Assembly: GCF_954871325.1 (NCBI RefSeq)
Contig: NC_088776.1
Location: 45,712,569-45,776,568 of the forward strand
Direction: 5' to 3'
DNA from: Gordionus sp. m RMFG-2023
Lineage: Eukaryota > Nematomorpha > Gordioida > Chordodea > Parachordodidae
Length of the DNA stretch: 64,000 nt
How positions within the stretch are numbered: the stretch's first letter is position 1; each line of letters begins with the position of its first letter. Under the pieces are notes generated by a model. It was not told where the DNA came from, searched no databases, and saw nothing but the letters and a program-made list of their open reading frames with translations. The translations under genes and the position numbers were made by a program. Below, one piece after another: positions 33,710-46,085 of the stretch.

Positions 33710-35400
33710 AAGACCATAAAGGTGTGAAAATGTATTTTTATATATAATTTCATGCATCTTTTGAAAAATGTTCATGCTTTGATATATTTAACTAGAAAAG
33801 TATTTTTTGTCCATAAATTTTAAAAATCACTTATTATTTTTTGCTTTTAGTAAAATATATTTATCGGAATATTTAAAATTTGAGCACATATTCCTTAAAA
33901 ATAAAATAAAAATAATTTTTATAGTATAACTAGAAGTCAAGTAGAATAGATATTACTACGGGATAGAGCGGCTATGGGTAAAACGGTTTAAATCTTTGTC
34001 TGATAAAAGCTTAAGAGTTCTGAAATATTAAAGTTTATTCTATATAAAAACAAATTATTGAGCAAGTTATTTACAATAAAATTTTTAAAAATAATATCAA
34101 AAATTAGGTATAATTATATTATATTATGCGATGGGCAAACTCCAAATTTGCTCATTTTGATAATTTCTATATGCCCTTATTGTATTGATTAATTTATAAT
34201 TAAAAATAATAAAAAGTAAATATCAGCATTATAATATTTTGTTCAATAAAACAATTTGGGTATCCATAGTCAAAAAAAATTTCAAAAAGCGTCTATACTC
34301 GATTTCGTAAATTTCAATTAATATTTAATTTTTTTTAAATAAAATTTTGACTTTGAACGCACCGTTTGAGTAAAATTTTAAACCATTTAACTCTAGTGAT
34401 CTCAGTTAAAATGGCAAAAATGTCACATTTCAGATAATTATTCATACCTCTTTAAAGTATTAAATGTAAAGAAAGCGATGTATAATTTTTTTTATAGGTA
34501 TTAATTCATAATTTGTTCTATTTTACTTTTGTTTTTAACTTCAATGGTAGAAATGCAAAATACTCACCATTATACCCTGGTCTTTCTAAACATAAATTAA
34601 AAAAATTGAGATTAATTCTTCAAATAATATAAATTTTTTGAATTAGTGTTTTTAAAATAAAATAAAACAATAAAAATATTTATGGAAAATAAAATCAACC
34701 AAAGAAATCCATTTTCAACCCCGCCTTAAGATTTGTTTAAAATAATGAGATTTTACTTCTCAACTCCCAAAATGCACCTAATTAGATCTTAAATATCTCG
34801 GAAAATAATTAAGTTAGATTAATTATTTAAATGAATTATTTTATAACTTAGTAACTAATAAATATAATAGCCTTTTAATGGGATGTGTAAAATTAAAATC
34901 GGCCTTTAGAAAAATCACAAAAATTAGAAGCAAACTTTATGATAATAAAACGAAAAATTCATTTCAGTTTGAGGCATCGGAATCGTCAGTAAAGGTTAAA
35001 TAATATATTAATATTAAATGAATATATAAATGAAATTTTTTTTTATAATTCTCTAATGATGAGTCTTTCGATTCACTAATTATTGGGTAGTAAAGTAAAT
35101 ATCTATATCTTTCAGAATGCTAATATTTGCTTCATACTTTCATCCTCATTCAAATCATAAACTATAACTCCAGATCTAAGTTATGAAAGCTATAACCTGA
35201 TATGTGTGTTTTTTAAAAAATTTCTTTCAAATTAAGGCTTCAATGCTTTTCTCCAAAGTGTTGTAGCCATTTATCAGTGCGTATATATATTGTTCCGTAA
35301 ATAATTTTCTTTTTTCCTTTACACTATTATTATTTTGGTTATTATTTTTTAGAATGAGAAAATATCAAAAATATTTATTTGACATTTTGCATTGTATCTA
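33710..35400. other. A+T-rich intergenic stretch
   Basis: Nothing identifiable; no reading frame or element end. Confidence 0.5.
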
Positions 35401-35479
35401 CAAACTTTTAAATAATAGTTATCGAACTATTCTGCGTACAGGTAGGTGCGGCTAGCCCACTAGCATGTAGAGGGCTCCT
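35401..35479. repeat. Interspersed repeat, partner at 8211-8276
   Basis: CAAACTTTTAAATAATAG, then GGTGCGGCTAGCCCAC and TAGCATGTAGAGGGCTCCT, matching the copy upstream of MRPS24 with scattered substitutions and an extra 13 bases or so in the middle. Non-coding, family unknown. Confidence 0.5.
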
Positions 35480-36167
35480 CATATTAAAAATAACCCCCGA
35501 TTTAAGTTATTCCAGCTAGATAGAAATGAGGTGATCTGCTTTTTTTCCCCGTATCATGTAAAAAAAAAATAAAATAATTTTAATCAAGAAAAAATATATT
35601 AATATTATCCCCTAATTTTCCTCCCCTCCATTATCCTTAGTCCCTACTGCCATTAAAATGTATTGAGACATGGCGTCTGATTCTGATCTCATTCCTTCCC
35701 TTTGGAATGAATTCTTCTAGTCGATAAACTGTTTATGTTTTCTCCGTCGCCCAATTTACATTTGTTGCATATATTAATTTTTTTTTAAAAATTTCAATTT
35801 AATTTTCCTACAAGTATAATTAAATTAAATATAATAACTGTAATTTATGATTAATGCGTTAATAGTTTAAATAATTAATGAAGGAATATCTATTTAAAAT
35901 ATATTCAAAGCGAAGGTAAAATTTTAGTTAAAGAGGGTATAATGATTTATAGGCGTTATATTATATTGATTTTAAGAAAGATTTAACATCTTTAAACAAT
36001 TACGTCATTTTGAATAAAGCGTATAACAATTAATGAATTAATTAAAATCATTATTGTATATTAAGTTTTTTTTTCTATGAAAGAAATTATGAAGGGTTCA
36101 TATTCCATCGTAAACATTTTTCTATAATTAATTACAAAGATTTTAGTTCTCGAATGCAGAGGAAATA
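35480..36167. other. A+T-rich intergenic stretch
   Basis: No gene. AGGTGATCTGC followed by a T-run near 35530 recurs near 58857, which hints at another old dispersed repeat. Confidence 0.45.
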
Positions 36168-36175
36168 TGTATTGA

Positions 36176-37524
36176 CATGCGCGTAGCCAGCCCCCTCCCC
36201 GTAGCAAAAGTTTTGATCATGGATTGTGAATTGCAAATTATTTTATTTAAAATAAGTTATATTATATTTTAAATTTTAGCAAAAAAAACAAAAATTTAAA
36301 ATATACATTACATCTTTGTAAACCTTAAACATTGATGGATGGATACAAGATAATTTTACCAACCAAAAAAAATTAATTTTATTTATCTCTACTAATAACT
36401 ATGATTAGGCAACATTTCTATGGTGTATGAAATGTTCAGATATTCAAAGAGACAGAATTTACTGAATATTATAATTTCTGAGACTTCTTGTACTGCAAGA
36501 AAAATGAAACTGCAAAAGGTATGCCTGACAAGATGGAGCCATTGACATCCGTTACAGCATTTTTAGATCTAGAAGAACATATTTTGAATTCCCTTGGAGA
36601 AATATTAGAATTGCCTAAATCAGATATTTCACCTGAAGTAGATACATTATTAGATTCAAATCAACAGCCTATTTTTTTTACATTAATAAATTATTTAATT
36701 ATAGCATTATGTTATTCAATATTTTTCAAAAAATTGATATGAATTTGACTGAAACCATGAGAATCACGAATATTGTTATCTTACCTCTTCAAACAGTGAG
36801 AGAATAATATCGACCATTTCAAGAGATTTATGCGATTGTTGAGGCGAAAACGAAATTATACACTTGCACCTAGACAAACAAATTTCAATATTAATGTGTA
36901 CTATTGAGGATTACTATACAGTTATTATTCCCCTTTTGGATACATTTTTGACTAAATCAATAAACAATTTGTGAATTATCAAATGATCATTCTGGGGATA
37001 TATTAATCTTAAAAAATTAAATATTTTGCTAAATTATATTCCGAGGATATAAATATATCTGAAGGCAGAATTTAAATCTTGGTATGAAAAATTTTTAGTA
37101 GATAATCCTCCATGAAACGCAATGGAAGTATTGCTTTCTTAAGATATTTTAGAGAATTTTCAAAATATATTAAAAATATTTTATATTTTGGCAACAATAC
37201 TAATTAGTATAAACTAATGAGGATCTTTTCTTCATTACGGAGAATAAAAACCTATCTTAAAAGTACGATATCTTGAAATCGATTGAATGGACTAGCTTCA
37301 CTTATTATATATCGAGATTTAATCCATCCAGAATAAATTATTGAAAAATTTTCGTAATTGCAAAGAAGATTAAATTTTTATTTATGAACGATATTTTGAT
37401 TAACTTTTTAAATCATCATGTTATAATAAAATTTTATATTGATTAGTTCTAAAAAAATTTAATGTTCTAAAAATATTTCAATATAATCCTCTCCTCCACC
37501 TCCCCTTTAGGAAATTCCTGGCTG
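36176..37524 (+). mobile_element. Decayed hAT element with GCGTAGCCAG-type end
   Basis: Begins CATGCGCGTAGCCAGCCCCC and ends CTTTAGGAAATTCCTGGCTG. Flanks TGTATTGA (36168-36175) and TGTTTTGA (37525-37532) agree at seven of eight bases. The interior carries plus-strand remnants of a DUF4371-type transposase. The right end is shorter than the left, so the TIR is partly lost. It is related to, but more diverged than, the elements at 23794 and 39250. Confidence 0.72.
36480..37350 (+). pseudogene. hAT (DUF4371-type) transposase remnant
   Basis: A frame at 36488-36742 includes EPLTSVTAFLDLEEHILNSL and resembles the ELEEPIINVITEISQWLER region of the 23794 and 39250 elements in position. Further on, plus-strand readings such as VEEYYTVIIPLLDTFLTK (with a frame change) and WYEKFLVDNPP are typical of this transposase group. 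Not a host gene. Heavily broken. Confidence 0.6.
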
Positions 37525-37558
37525 TGTTTTGAAAATTATCAATTCTTATATAGTGATT

Positions 37559-37789
37559 TAAAATTAAAATATATTTAAAGATTCGTTTTGGTAAAATTCA
37601 GCATAATCTTACTTAGTACTAATTAATTTTTATATAAAACCAAATATCGCATATAGTGATGAGATATTAATCAGATCCATTTAAAAATAAAATATATTTA
37701 AAGATTCGTTTTGGTATATTTATTACTTATTAATTTTTATATAAAGCCAAATATCGCATTTAGCAATGAGATACTAATCAGATCCCTTT
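37559..37789. repeat. Tandem duplication of about 115 bases
   Basis: Two adjacent copies, starting near 37559 and 37681, share ATATTTAAAGATTCGTTTTG, TTAATTTTTATATAAA, CCAAATATCGCAT and ATCAGATCC. The second is a little shorter. Confidence 0.85.
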
Positions 37790-39241
37790 GGTTGCAGCTA
37801 ATAATTTAAGCCATGACTCCATATTTATAATATAATTATATTACTAAATACTATGTCCCTACCTCTTAAAATAATAACAGCAGAAAATATATATAACCCC
37901 TAATAACGATTATTTTTATAATTGCCTATTCCTTTTTCTCGTAAATTTAAACTTTACTTGAAGGACTTATTTTTTATTACTCCACAATGTAATTTTTAAA
38001 AATATTATTATTTATATATTATATATGAAGGTGATTTGGCTTTAAACACTCTAAGCTTTGGGAAGAAATCAAGTTCTAAAAAAATGCTCTCCCTTTAATT
38101 TTGGAAATATATATTACCTTGCAAGTAAGGTTAATACTTTCAGAGTGTAATTTGATATTTCATCAAATAAAAGGTTGAACACAGGCCCATTTCTTATTCT
38201 ATCTTCTAAACCCTAAACATATTTTTAATCTAACAACCAATGAACCGAAATAACAATGCAACATATCAAATTTCAATAAACTAACCTATCTTATCTTCTT
38301 TTGGCAAAAAATCCAATCGATCTGGTTCGTAAATATGTTTTTTGATTGATATAATATAAAGCAAAACCAAATAAATGGTAGTTAGCATGGGAACATTTAA
38401 TTCAGGATGAACATAATATAAAAAATAGTAAAATAATTATTTAAAAAGTCGTATTTTATAGGTAAATTTTTATAAAAGTGTCTGCAAAAATGTGTTTAAA
38501 GAGATACCTCCGTGATAAAAATTTTGAGAATGTTTTATTAATAAGGGTTAGATATTTTATAATCATTTAATTACATATTTTATATATTAAATAAGATAAT
38601 AAACTGAATTAAAAATAGTGGTTCAATTCTTTGAGTTTTAACACTTTTCAATTTCGACATTCACTATACATGATTATAATAGATGTTTTTATTGTGTCTT
38701 AAATGCATCTTAAAAAAATTGAATTAAATATATCATAGGAAAATTGTATCTATATTTAGATACATTTTAGGCTATGTATCTGCTTCTATATCTAGATACA
38801 TTTTAAAATTATTTTTTAAAACACTGGCAGAAATAGTATTTTTATTTGGAATTGTTTGGGAATTGAAAAGGCAGGAAGACTAGGTTTCTTATTTAAACGT
38901 TTTCTTATTTAAAAAATTAAATTCAAATATGTCGAGGACCAGTAATGAATATACGATTTTTCTTCGATTGGTAGGGAAAAAGGCATGATGTTTAAAGGCT
39001 CTCTTGATCCTTCCCCCCTCCTCCCCCATTGTTTGGGATTTTAATTCTATCATATTATTGAATTAATAATTTTACAGTCTAATTATTTTTTGATTATAAA
39101 GAAACATAACTACCTAAAAAAAATTATGAGAAGAACTGTGAAATTGATTGATATTAGATTTATTTTATAAATTTAAAATAATGAAATAATTTAGAATTAA
39201 CATTTTTTTCTCAATTTGGGATTATTGATTTAAAAATATTA
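37790..39241. other. A+T-rich intergenic stretch
   Basis: No gene or element recognised. A short imperfect repeat around TATCTAGATACATTTTA lies near 38750-38815. C-rich CCTTCCCCCCTCCTCCCCC near 39009 stands alone. Confidence 0.45.
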
Positions 39242-39249
39242 TAATTTAG

Positions 39250-41105
39250 CAGGCGCGTACGCAGCGGGGAGGGACAGGGAGACAAATCCCCCCCCCCCCC
39301 CAAAGCCAAAAAATGCAGATGCCGGATTATATTTTTCAAAAATATTATTGTTAATATTAATTTATATTTGTTAATATTTATTCTTATCTCATATATACAT
39401 ATATATATATATATTATTTATCACATTCATCTACTAAGTTATTTTATCAATCAATTTCGATTTCAAGTTTTCCTTGGCGTAATTTACCTATTATTTTCAA
39501 ATTTTAGTGGCGTAATATTTATCTAAATTTCTAATAAAATAATAATTATCTCTGAAACTCCTGTCCAACAGGGAGAAAAAAATTGCAAGCTTGTCCAACG
39601 AGATCGAGTCTCCGCCACAGTAACAGCTATTTTGGAGTTAGAAGAGCTGATTATTAATGCTATTACTGAAATATCACAATGGCTTGAAAGAAATATTTCC
39701 TCAGAAGCAAGAAAATTATTGGATTCAATACTTATTCCAAATTTTTTTTCTCATTAGAATGTATTATTTAATTATACAACTATTTTATGTAATACTTTTA
39801 AAAACATAACATTGACTTGATTAAGAAGATGAGAATAGCGGAGAGCATTTTATTAGAACTCAAGGAAATAGAGCTAGTGTTGTTGAAGAATTTCATATTT
39901 TATATGTTATTGTTGAGTCAAAAGCAGAGCTATACGTGTTAAATATTTGTCCCCCTCGACTTGCAGCAAGCAAGCTCATCATCAAAACATTAATATAGGA
40001 TCAGTAGAAGAGTATTATAAAACAAATGTCCCCACTCCCAACCTTTTTCATATGGTGATAGAAAAAAAATATAAATATTTGTTATATTTTTATCATGAAG
40101 ATGTTAAAATATCTTATGATGCCTTATTAGCTGAATAACTATGATTAAAAGATTAACTATGGTTGATACAGTCCCAAAAAATGCTATGGATGCTTTTTAT
40201 TTCAAACACATTTTAGATTATACTCCCAATTATTAAAATGGTTATATATATATTAGCAGCTCTTTAGTAAACTAATGAGAGAACATTCACTTTTTTAAGA
40301 AGAATAACAGAGCCTTGCAGAGGTACCATTTGCAGGACCAGGCCCAGATTTTATTTTAAAATTTTTTCCCGCCCGGGTTTTTTTTAAAAAATTTTCAGGC
40401 CCGGCCCGGCTGGCTTAGCCCGAATTTTTTAAAATAAATTATATTTATTTTTGATATTTATAGCTAATAATGGCGATTTCAAATATTTGGTTTTAAAATA
40501 TACAACTCGGCTCGGATATTTTTTCTTAAAAAATTTTCAGGCCCAGCCCGGGTGTTTTTAAAAAAAAAATTACGAGCCCGGCCCGGGTATATTTAAAAAA
40601 ATTAAAATACGGTCTATCTCAGGGGCCGGGCTTGCAAGTCTGTGAAAAACATACCTAAGAAATACAACATCTGAAAGTAGATTGAATGATTTGGATCTTT
40701 TGAAAATTCATAGACATTTAACGCCAAGCAAGGATTGATAATTGAAAAATTAGCTCAAAACATACAAAATACAATTATTCCTAAGAAACTTTTGTGTATT
40801 AATTTATATTTACAACATTTAAATTTTTTATACTTTATATATTTTAAAAGCTCAAAAAATTCAAATTTCAATTTTGGGTCATTTAGGTGATTCATATCGT
40901 GGGTTATATTCACTTTATATTTTATGATTCACATTTAAATGCCGGTTTATATATATAATTTTTTTAATTCACATTAGTTTAAAATTGTGTATTAGAAAAG
41001 TTATTAATCCTAATAAATTTATGCTTAGTATTTTTAATTAAAAATATTATTTCTTAAAAAAATTTATTATCCCCCCCCCAGACCAAATTCCTGCGTACGC
41101 GCCTG
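39250..41105 (+). mobile_element. 1.9-kb hAT derivative, copy B
   Basis: Ends CAGGCGCGTACGCAG and its exact inverse, with a perfect 8-base duplication TAATTTAG (39242-39249 and 41106-41113). It aligns with copy A (23794-25685) over its full length, including the nested 40308-40644 element, and carries the same transposase remnants: LEELIINAITEISQWLER-like near 39640, SKQAHHQNINIGSVEEYYK at 39962-40020 and a TSESRLNDLDLL-like C-terminal piece near 40670. Copy B lacks about 110 bases present in copy A. Both must derive from one broken parent that moved in trans. Confidence 0.92.
40308..40644. mobile_element. CAGAGACCTGCAGA-family element nested in copy B
   Basis: Starts CAGAGCCTTGCAGAGGTACC, which matches the inverted right end of 4886-5804, and ends CTTGCAAGTCTGTG. 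GGCCCGG-type repeats run throughout. Same site and orientation as 24885-25209 in copy A. Its own duplication is no longer clear. Confidence 0.87.
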
Positions 41106-41199
41106 TAATTTAGGATTAATATAAGTCTTTGTCTTTCATTATATTAAATATATTGATCAAATTTCGTAAATTTAATTTACTGATTTAAATCCCTATTAA

Positions 41200-41575
41200 T
41201 TTTTATTACTCAACCCTAATTTAATTATATGTATTACATATTAAATAACCTCAGATTCTTAAGTAAACGATCATCAACAGGGTTGCCAGGTCTACAACAT
41301 TCACTAGTAGACTACCACATTTTTTTAAAAAAATTCGAAATCTGCCAAACTCAACTGAACTACCACAAGAAATTCATTTTTATTAGCCAACCCTAATTTA
41401 TTATCTGTTTCCATATTAAATAGTCACGGATTTTTAAGTAAACGATGATAAGGTGTTAAACCTCGAGTTCTTGAACATGGTTACCAGGTCTGCCACATTC
41501 ACTAGTAGAATACCACATTTTTTTAAAAAAAAGTCGAAATCTACCACACTCAACTCAACTACTACAATTCTATCA
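41200..41575. repeat. Tandem duplication of about 180-200 bases
   Basis: Two units start near 41200 and 41377. Shared blocks include CAACCCTAATTTA, TTAAGTAAACGAT, CACATTCACTAGTAGA-like, TACCACATTTTTTTAAAAAA and TCGAAATCT, then CAACTCAACT-like. Each unit contains a CCAGGTCT. No reading frame runs through it. Confidence 0.85.
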
Positions 41576-43556
41576 CACATTTAAAATTTTCGAAATGCAC
41601 CTCAAAATCTTACACATTCTAAAAATTTTTCAAAAATCATGTTTTTAAAAATTTTATATAAAAATATCTTGTATTATGCCCAAAAAAGATATTTTTATTA
41701 TCTCTTCCTATTGAATCCCCTGTTCTTAACTTTGTTATGTTTTATCTGATAACCACATAAAAGGAACAGGATTTTATAAAATTAGCGGCCATACCATATT
41801 AACACATTTTTATAAATTTAAAATGAATCATCAGCTATAAACTTTTAAGAAAAAATTCCCTCTTATTTTTAAAAATATTTGAAAAATAAATCCTAATTAG
41901 TAAACTTTTTTAGGCCAGAAATTAGTTAACCCGCCCGGAGGCCTGGGAAAAAAGAAGGTTTGGGGAGAAGTCGCCAGCAATTTTTTTTTTACAAAAATCT
42001 CTCACAATTGAATACGTTTTAACCATTAATTTATAAGGTGGGATTTTTTTCTAAAATCATACTACACAATATAATTTCTTCATAATTCTGAAATTTCTGG
42101 AGGAAATCAGTCTTCTGCTAACATCATTATATCATGTTTTAAAAGCTCAAAAACTCGTGATATATTATTCAAATATATGCCACATCAAGAGAAAAAGTTG
42201 GTTAATTTTTTTTGTTTTAAATGTAATAGATTAAGAAGTAAAGGAAATGTTGAATTACTATGTGGACCTATTTATGGGTAGACATCTTTTGATTATGTGT
42301 AAATTACTTAACTTATATCATATTTATTTCGGTTTTGACAATTGATATGCCATTTATTAGTGTATAAAGAAAGGAAGTAATCAATTAAAAATTTAGAATA
42401 ACAATTAGGTGTAGTATATATTTTAATGCAAAATAAATATTTTATTAATATTAAAATCTTCAATAAATACCCCCTAAAATCAATAGAGCCCTTAAAAATG
42501 GGTTATATATTTCCATTTTCAATTCTCTCTATTTTGCCTTATAGCATTTTACTAATTCTTAAATATAATTTGATTTGATATCAATTACAAATGTGCATAT
42601 AATTACGCGTTAACTATAAAATTAATATAAATCTTCAAATATCATAAATATTTTTCCTCAATTACTTCAAAATTTTCAAACTAGACTTTTATTTAATTTG
42701 TCATCATAACTCATAAAATGTACATGAGAAACTTATATTCCTATATTAAAAAGAGAAAGTTTTAAATTTGTTTATTAGTATAGTTACGAAAAAAGATAAA
42801 TTTTGATTTTTTTTTTATTAACACTGTGGGAGATAATGACATTAAGTTAACTATAAAAATTTTGTCTCCATCGTGTCTGCTACCAAGCGTAATGTTATAT
42901 CTAAAATTTATTTATGCAATAACTTAGGCATACCTTTTACGTATATAATGTATGCATATATTTTTTTAAAAATAATATATTTATTGTATAGATATAAAAA
43001 TGTAGTAGACGTTCACATTGGAGTAAAAATAAACGTAACCCCTTCCTAAGGACAAGATTTTCGGAATGGGCTATTTAAAATTGTCCAAAAATAATATCCG
43101 TTATTTTTCAATTTTTTTGGAAGAGAAAAAAAAAATAATCGTCATTATAATATTATTATTATTAGTAGTAGTAGTAGTATATAATATATATAGTAATAAT
43201 TTTAATCATTTTTTAATTATCATTAATGCTTAAAAATTAATAAAATCCTACTAAAATTAAGTAGTTGGGTTTTCAGAGTAAATTAAGAGATTTAATTATA
43301 AATGAATTGACAGGGAATTTTTTTTAAATAAAAATTGGAAAATCAAATTTTCTTTACAATTTTAATTTTCTCGTGATGCAATTATTATTATCCTACCTAT
43401 ATTCTTAAAAAAAATTATTTTATTAAATTAATTAGATAAACGTTAATTATCATTTTATATATATTTTTAGATAATGATTATTTTATCACTCAATTTTTAT
43501 AATTTTTATATGCATTTTAAAAATTCTAAATTTCATTTACGATAATATTATTTAAT
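41576..43556. other. A+T-rich intergenic stretch
   Basis: No gene. A G/C-rich patch at 41930-41980 (CCCGCCCGGAGGCCTGGG) and a TAG/TAT microsatellite near 43147-43185 are the only features. Confidence 0.5.
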
Positions 43557-43614
43557 TTAATAATATAATATAATATAATATAATAAAATAAAATAAAATA
43601 AAATAAAATAAAAT
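43557..43614. repeat. Pentanucleotide microsatellite
   Basis: About five units of TAATA/ATAAT type pass into about six of AAAAT type, a compound microsatellite. Confidence 0.9.
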
Positions 43615-45745
43615 GTTTAATTTATTTTTAATTAAAGTAATTCAAAATTATATTAAAATAAATTCATATTCTATAAATATTGATATATAAAAATATATTA
43701 AATAATATAAATTAAAATTTAATAAAACATATTTTTTAAAAAAAGCCTATAAAAAGGTTGTTTTTACCTGTATTTTTGGTTAATTAATCAATATAATATA
43801 GAAAGGCTAAGTGATGTGATTGCATGTTAAGATTGCTATCAAATTTATTACAAATGTATAGTGTTGCACTTAAATATAATTAAAGGCCTTTAAAAAAATA
43901 TATATAGTGAAATATCATGATATTCGACATTTCTGCCCCAATGACATAAACAAAACCAAGTGGTGTCTAGCGTTTATCATTTTTATGTTCGCTTTTAAAA
44001 AAAATTAAAAAATATTGTATGAGTTCACATATCCCCGACGTTACGCCACTGAGAGCAGCCTTTGCGTAACTGAAGGACCTGCAAGATTTTATTGTAGGCC
44101 AAATTTATAGTTATTTTATAATTGTGATATTCAAGCTGACAAAAAAGGAAGAATAGGAAGGAAACATAATATTAATATTTTTTCGGGCAATCAAGGACTA
44201 TATTTTAATTAACATTGAAACATGGAATAAGATTTATAATTTATTATACTACATTTTATAATTATGTCTTACAAATTAAAATACAATATATAATGCAGTA
44301 TATTAAGTGGCTATCTTGTATTGGTAAAAATTTTCTTAAAAATCATTACCTTTTTTAATTATGCCACTCTGCCTCTTGACCCCTAGGACACTCGCATATA
44401 AATGACACTAGCTTCTCCTCTGAGATAGAAGAAACTCCGTACTCTTACTTAATATGGAACAGAGTTGTCATAATGTAATCAAATTTATTTAAATCGCGAC
44501 CTACATCATGATTAAAATCAATGATTTTTTAAATTTTTTTGAATAAAAACAGGATTTAAATTAATTTTTTGCTTCTGATTTAAAAATATTAGTTTCTTAT
44601 TTTTAGATTAAAACATTTTATATCTTAATTAATATTTTATATATAAGTTTTAATTAATTGTTAAATTCTATTCAAAAAATTTTACTGAGTGTATTCTGAA
44701 ATAAATATATTAGAATAAATTCTTTAATTATTTCAATTGGTTTTTATTTAAATAAATATCAACAGTTTATTTAAAATATTAATTTTAATTCAAATTGACA
44801 AATTTTATTACTTTTAATATATTTATATAAAAATAAAATTTTAGTTTAAGTAAGATAATCAAACGATTGTGAAATTATTTCTCTTAACTATAATACATCA
44901 AAATTTGAATAATGGGCGAATATTAAATATTGATAATTATATTTTTAAAATATCTTTAGCAGTCCCTTTAATTAACAATAGTTATTTATGAATTTCACAG
45001 AAAAGGGGTTTAAATGTAATAAAATGAATTTAGGTTATTTCTTTCCAGAATACATAAAAAAAATAGCCGGACTAATTTACTTTGACCCTCACTTTTTATT
45101 TAACATATGGTGTAAGTTATGTATAAAAATACATCTATCTTTTGATCAAATTTGAAATATTTAGCTTTAAATAGTTATTGCTTTATTGCCCCGCTCACCA
45201 CAACTTGCCACGGTTTACCATAAAACAAGTTATTATTTTCATTGTACACACTTTAAATAGCAATTGCAACCATACATTTATTACAACTATATACCTGAAT
45301 TGAATATATATTAATATTTTTACATCTTTCACTTCTTTTAAAATTAAAAGTTAAAATATTCACAAAAATTTCGTGACAAACCTGTCAGCATATTATATTT
45401 TTTTAAATGCACACACATGAAGCTATTAACTTTAAAATTATTCTCGTGAATAATCGGGACATTTGATGTTCAAATCAAAATATTAAGGTTTTTTACAAGA
45501 TATCTTAGAGATTATTTTTTTAAATTAAATTTATTATCTATGTTTTAATATTTCTATATATTTTATTGTTAGGAAAAGAAGAAAGGAAGCTTAAAATAAG
45601 GAAAAACTTGCAATATTTTTTAAGATTTTGATCAATAGAGGAGACCAAGGATAAACGGTTATAGGATTGGTGACTCCTTTAATTAATCCACCAAATTACC
45701 TCTCTAAGAGTTTCTCAAAATGTGTATATAGATACACATAGTGAC
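43615..45745. other. A+T-rich intergenic stretch with a lone element end
   Basis: CGACGTTACGCCACTG at 44027-44052 looks like the right end of a hAT element (inverted CAGTGGCGTAACG). A possible left end, AAGTGGTGTCTAGCG near 43959, would make a very short element, but flanks do not match. No gene seen. Confidence 0.4.
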
Positions 45746-46085
45746 TAGTAAAGGTCAGTGGTCAGGTCATATCGGTCTTAAACCAAAATCGGACCGATTG
45801 GAGGGTCGGTATTTTTTTCGACGACTGCAACCCGGACAGGTCTTTTATTTTTTTCCGGTTTTTTTTAATTTCAAGTTTACCTTACATTAAATTTTTGTGT
45901 ATATTTTATTTTATACTACTTTTCTAGATTACTTTAATTTTTGTGATTTCCCCCCCCCCTTAGGAAAATCCTGTAGTTCAATTTTATTTTGTAATTTAGT
46001 ACGAAAACGGAAAGTTTGTAAAAAAAGTATTTTACTTTTAAATTACACATTTTGTATTATTTATTATATTATTCATATTACCGGT
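45746..46085. mobile_element. hAT-type MITE, TAGTRAAG family, right end lost
   Basis: Begins TAGTAAAGGTCAGTGGTCAG and holds CGGTC/GGACCG motifs. The interior matches 55320-55843 in TTTTGTGTATATTTTATTTT, AAAGTTTGTAAAAAAA and TTATATTATTCATATT. After about 46085 the similarity stops, so the right end appears truncated or replaced. Confidence 0.65.

Noticed and set aside
36488-36742. Candidate host gene of 84 codons.
   Set aside because: It aligns in position and sequence style with the hAT transposase remnants and lies between matched element ends.
43959-44052. A very short hAT element between AAGTGGTGTCTAGCG and CGTTACGCCACTG.
   Set aside because: Inverted match is weak and the flanks do not agree.
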